Counted from the stretch's first letter, positions 45,926 through 56,466 are shown. The stretch is DNA of 64,000 nt from an uncultured Altererythrobacter sp. (GCA_913056125.1 CAJXNC010000003.1:186001-250000), one strand, 5' to 3'. Notes: a model not told the origin generated them from the sequence alone. Numbers and translations: made by a program.

Positions 45926-46579
45926 TCAGCCGGGCCGGTGTGCTCCGCTGGCGATGGCCTCTTCAATCATGTCGCGTTCGAGGCCGGCGATCTTCTGCCA
46001 TGCGCGCCGCACCTCGATCCGCTCAAGCCAAGCCGCTGTCTTTGGACGCGCCTTGACGTCGAGTCCGTAGGACAAGGTCTTGAGGCAGGAGGCGACGGCC
46101 ATGTCCGCGAGCGAGTAATCCCCTACCAGCCAGCCGTTTTCAGGAACCTGCTCTTCAAGATAGTCGAGCGCGGGATGGGCCTTGGCCTCTGCCTCGCTTG
46201 CCGCGTCCTCGTTCTTTGGCAGTCCAAGCAGGGCGGGGCCGATATAGCGATTGAAGGCGACGCCGCGCGCGCTGTTGGCCAGCACGGTGTCGGCAAATTC
46301 GTCGAGCCAGATCGCCATCCCACGTGCCTCGGCCTCTTCGGGCAAGAGCGGCGGTTCGGGAAATCTTGCGTCGAGGTAGAAAGCGATTGCCGTCGAATCG
46401 GGCAGGCGAAACTCGCCGTCCTGCATCGCCGGCATCATGCGGAACGGGCTCGCGGCGAGGAATTCGGGAGTGGGATTGTGCGGCGTCGCTTCGACCAGCT
46501 CGGCCGGTGCGTCCTTCTCCGCCGCAATCAGCATGACCTTGCGGACATAGGGGCTGGTGGGGAAACCAAATATCTGCAT
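45926..46579 (-). CDS. Glutathione S-transferase
   Basis: 217 residues. Start at the ATG at 46579: MQIFGFPTSPYVRKVMLIAA is a typical GST N-terminus with SPYVRKV for glutathione binding and PDSTAIAFYLDARFPEPPLL. The helical domain includes NGWLVGDYSLADMAVASCL, the N-cap motif. A much longer antisense reading frame runs upstream across cobS and is not coding. Divergent from cobS with a 66-base gap. Confidence 0.9.
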   Translation of the reverse strand: MQIFGFPTSPYVRKVMLIAAEKDAPAELVEATPHNPTPEFLAASPFRMMPAMQDGEFRLPDSTAIAFYLDARFPEPPLLPEEAEARGMAIWLDEFADTVLANSARGVAFNRYIGPALLGLPKNEDAASEAEAKAHPALDYLEEQVPENGWLVGDYSLADMAVASCLKTLSYGLDVKARPKTAAWLERIEVRRAWQKIAGLERDMIEEAIASGAHRPG

Positions 46580-46645
46580 TGTCGCCTCTCTCCTGCCCAT
46601 ATGCTTGTTGCAGCCATTGTCTGCCGCGTCTAGGCAACCATCGCG

Positions 46646-47629
46646 ATGAACGAGATGACCACGAATAACGATCCTTCCGGCACTCTGATGTCGGCCCCCG
46701 ATACCGAAGTCGATGTCCGCGAGACGTTCGGCATCGATATCGACATGAAGGTTCCCGCCTTCACCAAGGCGGATGAGCGCGTGCCCGACGTGGATCCGAC
46801 CTACGTCTTCGATCCGGACACCACGCTGGCGATCCTGGCAGGCTTTGCGCACAATCGCCGTGTCATGATCCAGGGCTATCACGGCACCGGCAAGTCGACC
46901 CATATCGAGCAGGTCGCCGCGCGCCTCAACTGGCCCTGTATCCGCATCAACCTCGATGCGCATATCAGCCGTATCGACCTGATCGGCCGCGATGCCATCG
47001 TGCTGCGCGACGGATTGCAGGTGACCGAGTTCCGCGAAGGCCTGCTGCCCTGGGCGCTCCAGCACCCGGTGGCACTGGTGTTCGACGAATACGATGCCGG
47101 CCGTCCGGACGTAATGTTCGTGATCCAGCGCGTGCTGGAGCAGGCGGGCAAGCTGACCCTGCTCGACCAGAACCGCGTGATCCGTCCCGATCCCAATTTC
47201 CGCCTGTTCGCCACGTCGAACACGGTCGGCCTTGGCGACACGTCGGGCCTCTATCACGGCACACAGGCGATCAACCAGGGCCAGATGGACCGCTGGAACA
47301 TCGTCGCCACGCTCAACTACCTGCCCGAGGAAACAGAGCGCGAGATCGTCGGTGCCAAGACCACGCTCGATGCCAAGCTGGTAGCGGACATGATCCGCGT
47401 GGCGGACTTGACACGCCAAGGCTTCATCAATGGCGATATCTCGACCGTGATGAGCCCGCGTACGGTAATCAGCTGGGCCGAGAATACCGAGATCTTCAAG
47501 GATACCGGTTTCGCCTTCCGCCTGACCTTCCTTAACAAGTGCGACGAGGCGGAGCGCATGCTGGTGGCCGAATACTACCAGCGCGTGTTTGGCGAAGAAC
47601 TTCCCGAAAGCGTTGTCGGCAAGGCGTAA
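46646..47629 (+). CDS. cobS: Aerobic cobaltochelatase subunit CobS (MoxR-like AAA+)
   Basis: 327 residues. Walker [10 protein letters not shown] (residues about 76-84), Walker [10 protein letters not shown], sensor 1 LFATSNTVG and the arginine finger region ([16 protein letters not shown]) belong to CobS. CobS with CobT and CobN inserts cobalt into hydrogenobyrinic acid a,c-diamide in aerobic B12 synthesis. cobT, usually adjacent, is not the next gene here; either elsewhere in the genome or the protein has another AAA+ role. Confidence 0.88.
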   Translation: MNEMTTNNDPSGTLMSAPDTEVDVRETFGIDIDMKVPAFTKADERVPDVDPTYVFDPDTTLAILAGFAHNRRVMIQGYHGTGKSTHIEQVAARLNWPCIRINLDAHISRIDLIGRDAIVLRDGLQVTEFREGLLPWALQHPVALVFDEYDAGRPDVMFVIQRVLEQAGKLTLLDQNRVIRPDPNFRLFATSNTVGLGDTSGLYHGTQAINQGQMDRWNIVATLNYLPEETEREIVGAKTTLDAKLVADMIRVADLTRQGFINGDISTVMSPRTVISWAENTEIFKDTGFAFRLTFLNKCDEAERMLVAEYYQRVFGEELPESVVGKA

Positions 47630-47722
47630 GCCGGTCGGAAAATGCATTTCGTCGAGTGAATGCTTGCGTCACGCGCCTGCGTGGCTAGCAGCATGCTTTC
47701 ATTTGTAACGGGACTCGACATC

Positions 47723-49324
47723 ATGAATCGCTTTGCTGCCCTGGCTGGGGCTGCGCTTTCGCTATCGCTGGCAATTCCTGCCTTCGCCCATGACATGGCC
47801 GATCAGGACGTGCTGGAGCGCGACCTTACCATCCTTGCTCACGACAACATGGAAGGGCGTGAGGCCGGCAAGCGCGGCTATGAGCGTGCCGCAGGTTATG
47901 TTGCGGGGCGCATGGCGGCGCTCGGGCTCGAGCCAGCGGGTGACAATGGAACCTATTTCCAGTCCGTCCCCATGCTCGAATATGACCGGGCGGAATCGGG
48001 CAACACCATAGAGATCGCAGGGCAGGGCGACCTTGTCCTGTTCGAGGATGTCATCATCACCGGAACCGCGCAGCAGCAAAGCGGCACGATCGAGGCGGAA
48101 CTGGTCTTCGTCGGCAATGCGCTCGACATGCCCGGCCGCGACAACTTCGAAGGTATCGACCTTGAAGGCAAGATCGCCGTGCGCGCCTATGGCGCTCCCG
48201 AAGGTCTGAATACCGAGCAGGCTGCGCATATGCGTTCCAGCGTCCTGCAGCGTCTGTCGGATCACGGTGCAGTGGGTTCATTGCTGCTGTTCACGCCGAG
48301 GCTTGCCGATCGTTACACCTCTTGGGAATCGCTGGTCGAGCGCTCGCTGCACGGCGGTTCGGTGACCTGGGTCGGCCCCGACGGCCTGCCCTATTCCAGT
48401 GCACCCAAAGTGCTTGCCACGGGATATCTCTCGGAAGAGCTCTCGCGTGCCTTGCTCGACGGGGAAGACTTCGATTTCGACGATCTCGTCGCGGCGGAGG
48501 AAGATGGCGAGCACCTGCCGAGTTTCGCGCTCGGGCGTATGGCCAGGATCGCCTTCAACAGCGAGTTTGCGCACTTCTCGGCTCCGAACGTCATCGGCAT
48601 GCTGCCCGGCAGCGATCCGGCCTATGCCGACCAGTATCTCATCCTCACCGCCCATCTCGACCATGTCGGCATCCAGCCGACAGAGGAAGAAGGCGATGAC
48701 GAGATCTACAATGGCGCGCTCGATAATGCGGTCGGCGTCGCCAGCATGCTCGAAGTGGTACGCATGCTGGGCGAGGAGCCGCCCCGGCGTCCGGTGCTGG
48801 TGATCGGCCTTACGGCCGAGGAAAAGGGCCTGATCGGGTCAAGCTACAATGCTGCATATCCCACGGTCCCGCGCGAGCAGATTGCCGCCAATGTAAACCT
48901 CGATATGCCCGTCATCACCTACGACTTCAGCGATGTCGTGCCCTTCGGAGCCGAGCGGTCCAACCTCTATCCGCAGGTCCTCGCCGCGACCGAGGAATAC
49001 GGCGTGGAACTGGTGCCTGATCCGCAACCGGAACAGGGCTTCTTCACCCGCTCGGACCAGTATTCCTATGTCAAGGCGGGGGTCCCCGCCGTCTACCTCG
49101 ATCTCGGATTCGGGAATGGCGGCGAGGAAGAGCAAAACAAGGTCTATGAAAACGACTATCACGAGCCCTCGGACGAGATCGACCTGATCGATTTCCCGGC
49201 GCTTGTGCGGTTCACCAGCCTCAATTTCGCCATCGCGCGCAATATCGCCAACATGGATGATCGGCCGATGTGGAACAGGGGCGACTTCTTCGGCACCGTC
49301 TTCGGTGGGCCGATGGCGGACTGA
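47723..49324 (+). CDS. Secreted M28 family zinc aminopeptidase
   Basis: 533 residues. Start at the ATG at 47723 gives signal peptide MNRFAALAGAALSLSLAIPA (FA-H). Metal ligands of M28 co-catalytic zinc enzymes: HLDHVG, DNAVG (GALDNAVG), EE in TAEEKG, Asp in VNLDMPV, and His in NDYHEPSDE. An inserted PA-like domain occupies about residues 100-280. Periplasmic or outer-membrane exopeptidase supplying amino acids. 93 bases after cobS, own promoter likely. Confidence 0.92.
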   Translation: MNRFAALAGAALSLSLAIPAFAHDMADQDVLERDLTILAHDNMEGREAGKRGYERAAGYVAGRMAALGLEPAGDNGTYFQSVPMLEYDRAESGNTIEIAGQGDLVLFEDVIITGTAQQQSGTIEAELVFVGNALDMPGRDNFEGIDLEGKIAVRAYGAPEGLNTEQAAHMRSSVLQRLSDHGAVGSLLLFTPRLADRYTSWESLVERSLHGGSVTWVGPDGLPYSSAPKVLATGYLSEELSRALLDGEDFDFDDLVAAEEDGEHLPSFALGRMARIAFNSEFAHFSAPNVIGMLPGSDPAYADQYLILTAHLDHVGIQPTEEEGDDEIYNGALDNAVGVASMLEVVRMLGEEPPRRPVLVIGLTAEEKGLIGSSYNAAYPTVPREQIAANVNLDMPVITYDFSDVVPFGAERSNLYPQVLAATEEYGVELVPDPQPEQGFFTRSDQYSYVKAGVPAVYLDLGFGNGGEEEQNKVYENDYHEPSDEIDLIDFPALVRFTSLNFAIARNIANMDDRPMWNRGDFFGTVFGGPMAD

Positions 49325-49445
49325 GGCTCCGCTCCTGCACTGCGAAGGAACATGGTTTAGACCGTGTTAAGCAGGTGTTTGAAGAAGCGGTCAATCGCTG
49401 GGAATCTATCGCTGAAATCACGCTCTTCGTGCATGGGATTCAGGT

Positions 49446-49742
49446 ATGACCACGCTCAATAGCTCGGATGTTATCGGCACGATCGAAGTGAAGTGCAGGT
49501 TGAAGTCGGGCAATTCGGTCGATCTCGAAGTGGTCGATATCTCGCATGGCGGCTGCATGGTCGATCGCAAGCGCTGGAATTGCGAAGCCGGTGACCGCGT
49601 GCTGGTCAAGCTGCCCGGCCTCGCCTTCCAGCCGGGTGACATCGTCTGGGTCGAAGAAGAGCATGCAGGGATCGCCTTCGAGCAACCGCTTTACGATGCG
49701 GTCCTCACCCATCTGCGTGATACGGCTGGCGCTCCGGCCTGA
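49446..49742 (+). CDS. PilZ-like domain protein
   Basis: 98 residues. The second half of the c-di-GMP motif is present (VVDISHGGCMV, D-x-S-x-x-G), with the PilZ beta-barrel pattern (VLVKLPGLAFQPGDIVWVEEEHAGIAF). The first motif RxxxR, which contacts c-di-GMP in PilZ, is not visible N-terminally, so ligand binding may be lost or altered. Stand-alone single-domain protein. Ends 10 bases before the convergent SMP-30-like gene. Confidence 0.75.
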   Translation: MTTLNSSDVIGTIEVKCRLKSGNSVDLEVVDISHGGCMVDRKRWNCEAGDRVLVKLPGLAFQPGDIVWVEEEHAGIAFEQPLYDAVLTHLRDTAGAPA

Positions 49743-49751
49743 GGCTGTTGC

Positions 49752-50723
49752 CTATTGCGGCCCCCGCGTGAGCACTGGCACGCGGTAGACCGTCATCGCG
49801 ACATTGCGCTCGTCATGCGGCGTGGCCCATTCCTCGCCTTCCGGTGTTGTTGCTCCCATCGCTCCGACATAGAGGATGTCGCGATCGGGCCCGGCAAAGG
49901 CGAGAGTGATCGAACGACGCGGAACAGGTATCACGCCCAGCTTGGCTCCGTCTGGAGCGAACACGTAAACGCCCGCATCGCCGGTGACATAGACCCTTCC
50001 TGCTGCATCGACAGCCATGCCGTCTCCGCCAAATCCTGCGGTGTCTTCATCCAGCGTGGCGAAAATGCCTGAAGTGGTTCCGCGCTGGCCTGTATCGAGG
50101 TCGAACGCCACGACATTGCGCATGTCGGTGACGTAGAGGCGCGAACCGTCGGGGCTGGTCGCCAGGCCATTGGTAAAGGCCTGCGCCTCGTAAACCGTGG
50201 TCACATTGCCTTCTGCATCGGAGTGGTAGAGCCCGCCCTGTGTAAACCAGGCGCCGCCTTCATTGTCGGCATGAAGGTCGTTCAGGCGGCCAAGCGTGGA
50301 GCCATCCTCGAAACTGTCGGCGATCACCTTGCGCTCCGGCGACAGTTGCACGAGCGCCGAAGGCTTGTCGCAAACAAGGCCGGTGAGGCCCGGATCGGTG
50401 CAAGCGCGCTCCACTGCGAGCACGCTGCCATCCTGGGCGACGCTGACTGCGCCCGCGCCGAGCACGTAAGGATATTCGACGAAGTTCTGCCCGTCGGGCC
50501 AAAGTGCCCAAATGGCATTGCTCTGTTCCTGCGCGAAGAGGAGAACGCCTTCGGGCGTTACCGTCATGCCGTCGGCCGTCATCGGGCCGGACCAGGCCAT
50601 TTCCCATTCGGCATCGCCGGAGATCACGCCGTCGATGGCAGGAATATCGACGGTATTCTCCTGTGCGGTGGCCGGGTTCGCAAGTAGTGCAGTTGCAGCC
50701 AGCAGCGGGGCGATGCGCTTCAT
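49752..50723 (-). CDS. SMP-30/gluconolactonase-like secreted beta-propeller
   Basis: 323 residues. Start at the ATG at 50723, with AGGAGG 7 bases upstream. Signal peptide MKRIAPLLAATALLANPATA. The repeated blade pattern (GVLLFAQEQSNAIW, GRLNDLHADNEGGAWFT, NGLATSPDGSRLYVTDM, DGMAVDAAGRVYVTG) with the ND metal ligands is that of SMP-30/gluconolactonase family calcium lactonases. Last gene of a three-gene operon; the middle gene ends 2 bases before its start. Confidence 0.88.
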   Translation of the reverse strand: MKRIAPLLAATALLANPATAQENTVDIPAIDGVISGDAEWEMAWSGPMTADGMTVTPEGVLLFAQEQSNAIWALWPDGQNFVEYPYVLGAGAVSVAQDGSVLAVERACTDPGLTGLVCDKPSALVQLSPERKVIADSFEDGSTLGRLNDLHADNEGGAWFTQGGLYHSDAEGNVTTVYEAQAFTNGLATSPDGSRLYVTDMRNVVAFDLDTGQRGTTSGIFATLDEDTAGFGGDGMAVDAAGRVYVTGDAGVYVFAPDGAKLGVIPVPRRSITLAFAGPDRDILYVGAMGATTPEGEEWATPHDERNVAMTVYRVPVLTRGPQ

Positions 50724-50725
50724 CC

Positions 50726-51523
50726 TCAATCCTCCTGAGCTTCGGCCTCGATTGTGTTGTACTCGCCATCCGAGCCGGTCCGGTCATTGTCCCAGTCGAT
50801 CTGGATCATGCGGTCGAAGCCTTCATCGCGCAGCCAGCCAACGGTGACCTGCCAGGGTTCGCTCAGCGTGGTCGGATCGGTGATCGTATATTCGCCAACC
50901 AACCGGTCTCCTTCGAGGCGAAGTCGTTCTTCATAGACGGCATCTTCAGAGAAGGCCGGAGCGCTGTGGAAATAGTCCGAAGGCGTGGAGACCATGCGCG
51001 TCTCCACCACCAGCGTATCGCCTTCCCAATGGCCCACCGATGTACCGTAAACCGTAGGCCACATGTCGAGCTCGTCGGGCATGGGGCGGCCATCGGTGTA
51101 GATGTAGCGCACCTCGTTATAGGAATTGGCGATGATCACCATTTCTGGTGAGAAGACGAACACAAGCGGGGTCGCCGCATTCATCATCATCGGGAAACCC
51201 CAGCCATCCGCCTTGCGGCCGCGCGCGGCAGCACGCACTTCGGCCATGCGGCGGCGGCCCTCCTCGTTCCATGGGGCCGCTCCACCGTTCAACGCCATGA
51301 AATTGCGGAACACCTCGGTATTGCCGCTTTCACGTGCTTCCTGAAGGGCAGGAGCGGCACCGCCAATCGTGGTGCCGATCGTGTATTCACTCACCCAATA
51401 ACCGGGCCAGTAAGGTATCTCGGAAAATGCCTCGATGCGGGCCTCTTGCGCCTCGTCCGACTGGGCACAGGCCGGAGCGGCGAGCGAGGAAAGCGCCAAT
51501 GCGGCGAAAGCAGTCCACCTCAT
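50726..51523 (-). CDS. Uncharacterised secreted protein
   Basis: 265 residues, signal peptide MRWTAFAALALSSLAAPACA-Q. The segment IYTDGRPMPDELD...TSVGHWEGDTLVVET is a recurrent motif I know from families of unknown function linked with DUF6152 and with steroid or aromatic degradation loci (recall, not checked). Mostly beta, acidic C-terminus. Its ATG overlaps the DUF6152 stop by 4 bases. Confidence 0.75.
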   Translation of the reverse strand: MRWTAFAALALSSLAAPACAQSDEAQEARIEAFSEIPYWPGYWVSEYTIGTTIGGAAPALQEARESGNTEVFRNFMALNGGAAPWNEEGRRRMAEVRAAARGRKADGWGFPMMMNAATPLVFVFSPEMVIIANSYNEVRYIYTDGRPMPDELDMWPTVYGTSVGHWEGDTLVVETRMVSTPSDYFHSAPAFSEDAVYEERLRLEGDRLVGEYTITDPTTLSEPWQVTVGWLRDEGFDRMIQIDWDNDRTGSDGEYNTIEAEAQED

Positions 51524-51894
51524 TGGTTGGTCCCGATCTCGTTGCCCTCGGCATCGACGACATCGACCACAACGCCGCCCGGATCGCCGCTGCGCAGCGG
51601 GTTGGCGCGAACCTGGATCTCGGTGCCCGGACGCAAGGTGCGGGGACGCCAGCCACGGGCATAGAGATACATGGGCGCGCCCATCTCCATGCTCCATTCG
51701 ACCTCCTCGCCATTCTCGTCGGTTACTACCAACTGGATATAGGCGTGCGGGTTGGTCCACTGGAATTCGCGCACCACGCCGCGCATGTTCACTTCGCGCG
51801 ACATGTCGAACATCGCATTCGAATGATGCGCCGATGCGGTTGGGGTAATTGCCGTAAGACCCAATATTGCTGTAACGGCAAGCAGCTTCTTCAT
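51520..51894 (-). CDS. DUF6152 family secreted protein
   Basis: 124 residues, start at the ATG at 51894 (AGGA upstream). Signal peptide MKKLLAVTAILGLTAITPT, then SA-HHS. The mature start HHSNAMFDMSREVNM and the VVREFQWTNPHAYIQLVV segment, with RPGTEIQVRANPLRSGDPGG, identify DUF6152; function unknown, predicted small beta-barrel (OB-like). First gene of the operon with the uncharacterised protein and the SMP-30-like enzyme. Confidence 0.85.
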   Translation of the reverse strand: MKKLLAVTAILGLTAITPTASAHHSNAMFDMSREVNMRGVVREFQWTNPHAYIQLVVTDENGEEVEWSMEMGAPMYLYARGWRPRTLRPGTEIQVRANPLRSGDPGGVVVDVVDAEGNEIGTNQ

Positions 51895-52037
51895 TATCCT
51901 CTCCAAGCCCATTGGCCCTGTTTGATTGCGTACATGGCAAGTTTATGCAGCCGCGTCATCACCTGAAATTGTGTCGGTCCGTATCAGGATCGGCGAATCC
52001 TCTCGCCATAACTGTATTAATCAGGTAACACAGCGTT

Positions 52038-54131
52038 ATGGGTTGGTTGCGCAAGAACAAGTCAGGCACTGATGGCTACTGGAAGCCGGGCGAGGCCAGC
52101 TCTATGCTTGAGGAAGCGCCGTGGTCGCCATTCTTCGATGAAGGCGATGATGACGTCCTCGGATCATCCGGCAAACCCTTGTCCACTTCCGACTTGCCAG
52201 AGCCTGAACGCCCACCGCGCAAGCGCACGCGCTGGTGGTGGATCAGCCGCGGAATTGCGGGCCTCCTGCTGGCCTTCTTCCTGCTGGTCGCCTGGCTGGC
52301 GGTTACGGCTCCGCTGTCCAAGTCGCTTGAACCGATTGCCCCGCCGCAAATCACGCTGCTGGCTGCAGACGGTACGCCGATCGCGCGCAATGGCGCGGTG
52401 GTGGATGAACCGGTCGTCGCCAGCGAACTGCCGGACCATGTCATATGGCCCTTCCTCGCCATCGAGGACAGGCGCTTCTACAGCCACTGGGGCGTCGATC
52501 CGCGCGGTATCGGTCGCGCCTTGTTCACTGGCACGGGCGGCGGCAGCACGATCACCCAGCAGCTTGCCAAGTTCACCTTCCTCACGCCCGAGCGCACGCT
52601 GACGCGAAAGGCGAGAGAAGCTCTTATCGCCTTCTGGCTGGAGGCTTGGCTGACCAAGGACGAGATCCTGGAGCGCTATCTCTCCAACGCCTATTTCGGT
52701 GACAACATGTACGGCCTGCGCGCGGCCAGCCTGCACTATTTCTACCGCCAGCCGGAGAACCTTCGGCCGGAGCAGGCGGCCATGCTGGCGGGCTTGCTGC
52801 AGGCGCCGAGCCGCCTTGCGCCCACGCGCAATCCGCAGGCTGCGGCAGAGCGCATGCGGCTGGTAAAGAATGCCATGGTCGCCGCCGGCTACATCACGCA
52901 AGCGCAGGCCGATGCCATGCCGGTGCCCACGCTCGACGTTCGCGCCACCAACGACCTGCCAACGGGTACCTATTTCGCCGACTGGGCGCTGCCCGAAGCG
53001 CGGCGGCTGAGCGAAGTCGGCTATGTCAATCGCACGCTGACAACCACGCTCGATTCCCGCCTGCAGGGGATCGCGCGGCAGGTGATCCAGAGTGCGCCGC
53101 TCGGCAATGCGCAGGTCGCTCTGGTGGCGATGCGGCCCTCGGGCGAGGTCGTCGCAATGATCGGCGGCAAGGATTACGAGATTTCGCCCTTCAACCGCGC
53201 TACGCAGGCGCGGCGGCAGGTCGGCTCCACCTTCAAGACTTTCGTCTATCTCGCTGCCTTGCGCGAGGGCTGGGAGCCGGACGACACGATCGAGAACACA
53301 CAGTTCACCGAAGGCTCCTACCAGCCGCGCAATGCCAGCGGCGTCTATTCGGACTTCATCACACTGGCGGATGCCTATGCCCAAAGCTCCAACGTTGCCG
53401 CAGTGCGCCTGCAGGCGCGGGTGGGTGACGAGGCGGTGATCCGCATGGCGCGCGACCTCGGCGTTACCTCGCCGCTGGACGAAGGCGATCCCAGCCTGGC
53501 GCTGGGCACCTCGACCATGTCGCTGATCGAGCTGACCTCCGCCTATGCCGGGATTGCCGCCAATGCCTATCCCGTGGAACCGCATGCCTTCGCGCGCGAA
53601 GAGCAAAGCTGGTGGGAATGGTTGTTCGACGGCCCCTCCGAACTGCCGAGCCGCGTGCATGAGGATATGGAATCGATGATGCGGCAGGCGGTCAATCGCG
53701 GTACCGGCCGCGCCGCCATGCTGAATGCGCCCAATTTCGGCAAGACCGGCACCACGCAGGATAATCGCGATGCGCTTTTTGTCGGCTTTGCGGAGGACCT
53801 CGTGGTGGGCGTTTGGATCGGCAATGACGACAATTCGCCGCTGCAGGGCATTTCGGGCGGCGGCCTGCCTGCGCGAATCTGGCATGACTTCATGGCCGCT
53901 GCGATTGGCGAAACGCGCCGTCCTGCACCGGCACCCACCGCTTCGCAGGATCCCGGCGGACCGATCCAGCCGCTCGATGTCGAAGGGCTGGAGAACATCC
54001 CGCTAAGCGATGACGGACGCACGACGCTCTCGATCGGCGATGGATCAGCGACGATCAGCACCGAGATCGAGGGCGTGCCGATCGATATCACGCTGGATGA
54101 GGACGGCGAGTTCTCCGTCCAGCCGCGTTAG
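52038..54131 (+). CDS. Class A penicillin-binding protein (PBP1a-like)
   Basis: 697 residues. A cytoplasmic acidic tail and one membrane helix (about residues 72-95) are followed by the GT51 glycosyltransferase ([39 protein letters not shown]) and the transpeptidase with Ser397-x-x-Lys400 (GSTFK), Ser450-Ser451-Asn452 and Lys569-Thr-Gly. Polymerises and crosslinks peptidoglycan in the periplasm. A C-terminal extension of about 70 residues (after residue 630) is Pro/Thr-rich with an acidic, beta-like end. No OB domain evident, and shorter than the PBP1a of many Gram-negatives. Confidence 0.93.
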   Translation: MGWLRKNKSGTDGYWKPGEASSMLEEAPWSPFFDEGDDDVLGSSGKPLSTSDLPEPERPPRKRTRWWWISRGIAGLLLAFFLLVAWLAVTAPLSKSLEPIAPPQITLLAADGTPIARNGAVVDEPVVASELPDHVIWPFLAIEDRRFYSHWGVDPRGIGRALFTGTGGGSTITQQLAKFTFLTPERTLTRKAREALIAFWLEAWLTKDEILERYLSNAYFGDNMYGLRAASLHYFYRQPENLRPEQAAMLAGLLQAPSRLAPTRNPQAAAERMRLVKNAMVAAGYITQAQADAMPVPTLDVRATNDLPTGTYFADWALPEARRLSEVGYVNRTLTTTLDSRLQGIARQVIQSAPLGNAQVALVAMRPSGEVVAMIGGKDYEISPFNRATQARRQVGSTFKTFVYLAALREGWEPDDTIENTQFTEGSYQPRNASGVYSDFITLADAYAQSSNVAAVRLQARVGDEAVIRMARDLGVTSPLDEGDPSLALGTSTMSLIELTSAYAGIAANAYPVEPHAFAREEQSWWEWLFDGPSELPSRVHEDMESMMRQAVNRGTGRAAMLNAPNFGKTGTTQDNRDALFVGFAEDLVVGVWIGNDDNSPLQGISGGGLPARIWHDFMAAAIGETRRPAPAPTASQDPGGPIQPLDVEGLENIPLSDDGRTTLSIGDGSATISTEIEGVPIDITLDEDGEFSVQPR

Positions 54132-54868
54132 GGGTAGATTGCTTCCACGAAGTACAGGCCTTCGGGCGGGGCGTTGAGGCCGAGATAGTCCCGGTCTTTC
54201 GCCGCCAGTGCCATCGCTACCTTGTTGCTGCCCCATTGGCCGAGCCCGACCAGTGACAGCGTGCCGACCATGCTGCGTACCTGGTGGTGCAGGAAGCTAC
54301 GTGCTGCTGCGCGCACGATCACATGGTCGCCCTCGCGCGTCACGTCGAGCCGGTCGAGCGTCTTGACCGGATCCTTGGCCTGGCAGTGGGCCGAGCGGAA
54401 GGTGGTGAAATCGTGGCAACCGACAAGGTGCTGCGCCGCCTCGTGCATGGCTTCGGCATCGAGCGGGCGCGGCACGTGCCATGCCCTTCCGCGCTCGATG
54501 GTCAGCGGCGCGCGGCGATTGGCGATACGATATTCGTAGCGCCGCCCGATGCAGGAAAAGCGGGCATGCCAGTCATCGGGCTTCACCTCGCAGTCAATGA
54601 CCGCAATCGGATCGGGCTTGAGGTGGTGGTTGAGCGCTTCGGACAGGCGGAAGGGATCGATGTCCTTTGCGATATCGACATGGCTGACCATGCCGAGCGC
54701 GTGGACACCGCTATCGGTGCGCCCGGCAGAATGCATACGCACTTCCTCGCCGGTCACCTTGAAGACCGCCTCCTCGACCGATTGCTGTACGCTGGGGCCG
54801 TGGTCCTGCCGCTGCAGGCCCATGAAGGGGCCGCCATCGAATTCGATTGTGAGGGCGAAGCGGGTCAT
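54128..54868 (-). CDS. truA: tRNA pseudouridine synthase A
   Basis: 246 residues from the ATG at 54868. Catalytic Asp52 in [26 protein letters not shown], and the C-terminal [15 protein letters not shown] segment are TruA signatures. Converts U38-U40 in the anticodon stem-loop. Overlaps the fmt stop by four bases (54865-54868) and ends 3 bases into the PBP stop region (convergent). Confidence 0.96.
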   Translation of the reverse strand: MTRFALTIEFDGGPFMGLQRQDHGPSVQQSVEEAVFKVTGEEVRMHSAGRTDSGVHALGMVSHVDIAKDIDPFRLSEALNHHLKPDPIAVIDCEVKPDDWHARFSCIGRRYEYRIANRRAPLTIERGRAWHVPRPLDAEAMHEAAQHLVGCHDFTTFRSAHCQAKDPVKTLDRLDVTREGDHVIVRAAARSFLHHQVRSMVGTLSLVGLGQWGSNKVAMALAAKDRDYLGLNAPPEGLYFVEAIYP

Positions 54869-55770
54869 CGCAGGACTGCCCCGACTGGTGCTGGCTTGCC
54901 GCGCAAATACTCCTCGGCCTGCATTGCCGGCTTGCCCGCGCGCTGCAATTCGAGCGGACGGATCGCGGCATTGCCGCAGGCAATGGTGAGCTGCTCGTCG
55001 AGCACCGTCCCGGGTTTCCCGTTCACCCCGATCACGCGGGCGCGCAGCAGCTTGATCCGCTCGCCATCCATTTCGAACCATGCGCCGGGGAAGGGCGAGA
55101 AGGCGCGCACCTGCCGTTCGATATGCAGGGCAGGCTTGTCCCAGTCGATCGCCGCTTCGGACTTGTCGATCTTGGCCGCATAGGTGGCATCGCGCCGGTC
55201 CTGCTTCTCGGGCCGGATGGTGTCGAGCTTCTCCAGCACCTCGACCATCAACCGCGCGCCCATCTGCATCAGCTCGTCATGCAGGTCCCCCGCGGTCTTG
55301 TCCTCGGTTTCGGTCTTGCCCTTGAGCAGCATCGGCCCGGTATCGAGGCCGGTTTCCATTTGCATGATGGTGACGCCGGTCAGGCTGTCGCCCGCCAGGA
55401 TGGCCCGCTGGATCGGCGCCGCCCCGCGCCAGCGCGGCAGCAGGCTGGCATGGACGTTGAAGCAACCGAGCTTCGGTCCGTCGATGATCGCCAGCGGCAG
55501 GATCTGTCCATAGGCGACGACCACTGCCGCATCGGCTTCCAGCGCATGGAAATCGGCCTGTGCTTCCAAATCCTTCATCGTCTCTGGATGACGCACCGGC
55601 AGGCCCCGCTCTTCCGCCTTGGCCTGGACGGGGGAAGGGCGCAGCTGCTTGCCGCGGCCCGAGCGGGCGGGCGGCTGCGAATAGACCGCGCAGATCTCGT
55701 GCCCCGCCTGGTGCAGGGCGCAAAGGGTCGGCACGGCAAAATCCGGCGTTCCCATGAAGATCAGACGCAT
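54865..55770 (-). CDS. fmt: Methionyl-tRNA formyltransferase
   Basis: 301 residues. [16 protein letters not shown], the [19 protein letters not shown] loop, and the folate-binding [15 protein letters not shown] are diagnostic. Formylates Met-tRNAi from 10-formyl-THF. Divergent from recR-def: the formylation and deformylation enzymes sit on either side of a 62-base gap. 10-formyl-THF may be fed by fhs in the same window. Confidence 0.96.
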   Translation of the reverse strand: MRLIFMGTPDFAVPTLCALHQAGHEICAVYSQPPARSGRGKQLRPSPVQAKAEERGLPVRHPETMKDLEAQADFHALEADAAVVVAYGQILPLAIIDGPKLGCFNVHASLLPRWRGAAPIQRAILAGDSLTGVTIMQMETGLDTGPMLLKGKTETEDKTAGDLHDELMQMGARLMVEVLEKLDTIRPEKQDRRDATYAAKIDKSEAAIDWDKPALHIERQVRAFSPFPGAWFEMDGERIKLLRARVIGVNGKPGTVLDEQLTIACGNAAIRPLELQRAGKPAMQAEEYLRGKPAPVGAVLR

Positions 55771-55832
55771 TGCTGTGGCCTTCCGCTTGACGGGGCTTTC
55801 GCTCCCAAGCCAGCGGCCCTATCTCCCGCTCC

Positions 55833-56429
55833 ATGGCATCGCAAGAGATCGAGACACTGGCATCGGCGCTCGCCAAGCTGCCCGGGCTCGGCCCGCGCTC
55901 GGCGCGCAGGGCGGTTCTGTGGCTGGTGAAGCGGCGCGAAACGGCGCTCAAGCAGGTGCTCGATGCGCTGACGGCGGTGCAGGACAAGCTCGCCGAATGC
56001 GATATCTGCGGCAATGTCGACACGCAGAACCCGTGTTCGATTTGTGCGGATCCGCGCCGCGACCAGAAGCAGATTTGCGTGGTCGAGGACGTGGCTGATT
56101 TGTGGGCGCTTGACCGGGCCAAGCTGTTCACCGGGCGCTACCACGTGCTGGGCGGAAGGCTCTCCGCGCTCGACGGCGTTCGGCCCGAAGATTTGACCAT
56201 CGATGCGCTGGTAGGCCGCGTGGCCGAGGGCGGCGTGGACGAGGTCGTGCTCGCCATGAACGCCACGCTCGAAGGGCAGACGACCAGCCACTACATCGCC
56301 GAAAAGCTCGAAGCCTATCCGGTGCGCATCACCCAGTTGGCGCATGGCCTGCCCGTGGGTGGCGAGCTCGACTATCTCGACGAGGGCACGCTGGCGCAGG
56401 CGTTGAGGGCGCGCAGGCCCGTCGGGTAA
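55833..56429 (+). CDS. recR: Recombination protein RecR
   Basis: 198 residues. N-terminal helix-hairpin-helix ([16 protein letters not shown]), zinc site C-x2-C...C-x2-C (CDICGN, CSIC), Toprim domain ([16 protein letters not shown]) and a Walker-like C-terminal tail ([16 protein letters not shown]). RecFOR gap repair by loading RecA on SSB-coated DNA. Ends 37 bases before def. Confidence 0.95.
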   Translation: MASQEIETLASALAKLPGLGPRSARRAVLWLVKRRETALKQVLDALTAVQDKLAECDICGNVDTQNPCSICADPRRDQKQICVVEDVADLWALDRAKLFTGRYHVLGGRLSALDGVRPEDLTIDALVGRVAEGGVDEVVLAMNATLEGQTTSHYIAEKLEAYPVRITQLAHGLPVGGELDYLDEGTLAQALRARRPVG

Positions 56430-56466
56430 GATTGAAAACGGGGCCAAACCGCATTATCTGCGCCCC

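Noticed and set aside
46580-47647. N-terminal extension of the fourth GST across cobS
   Set aside because: The frame is open by chance opposite cobS; the GST begins with a clear ATG at 46579.
52164-53885. 573-codon minus-strand frame
   Set aside because: Shadow of the class A PBP gene, which has all GT51 and transpeptidase motifs.
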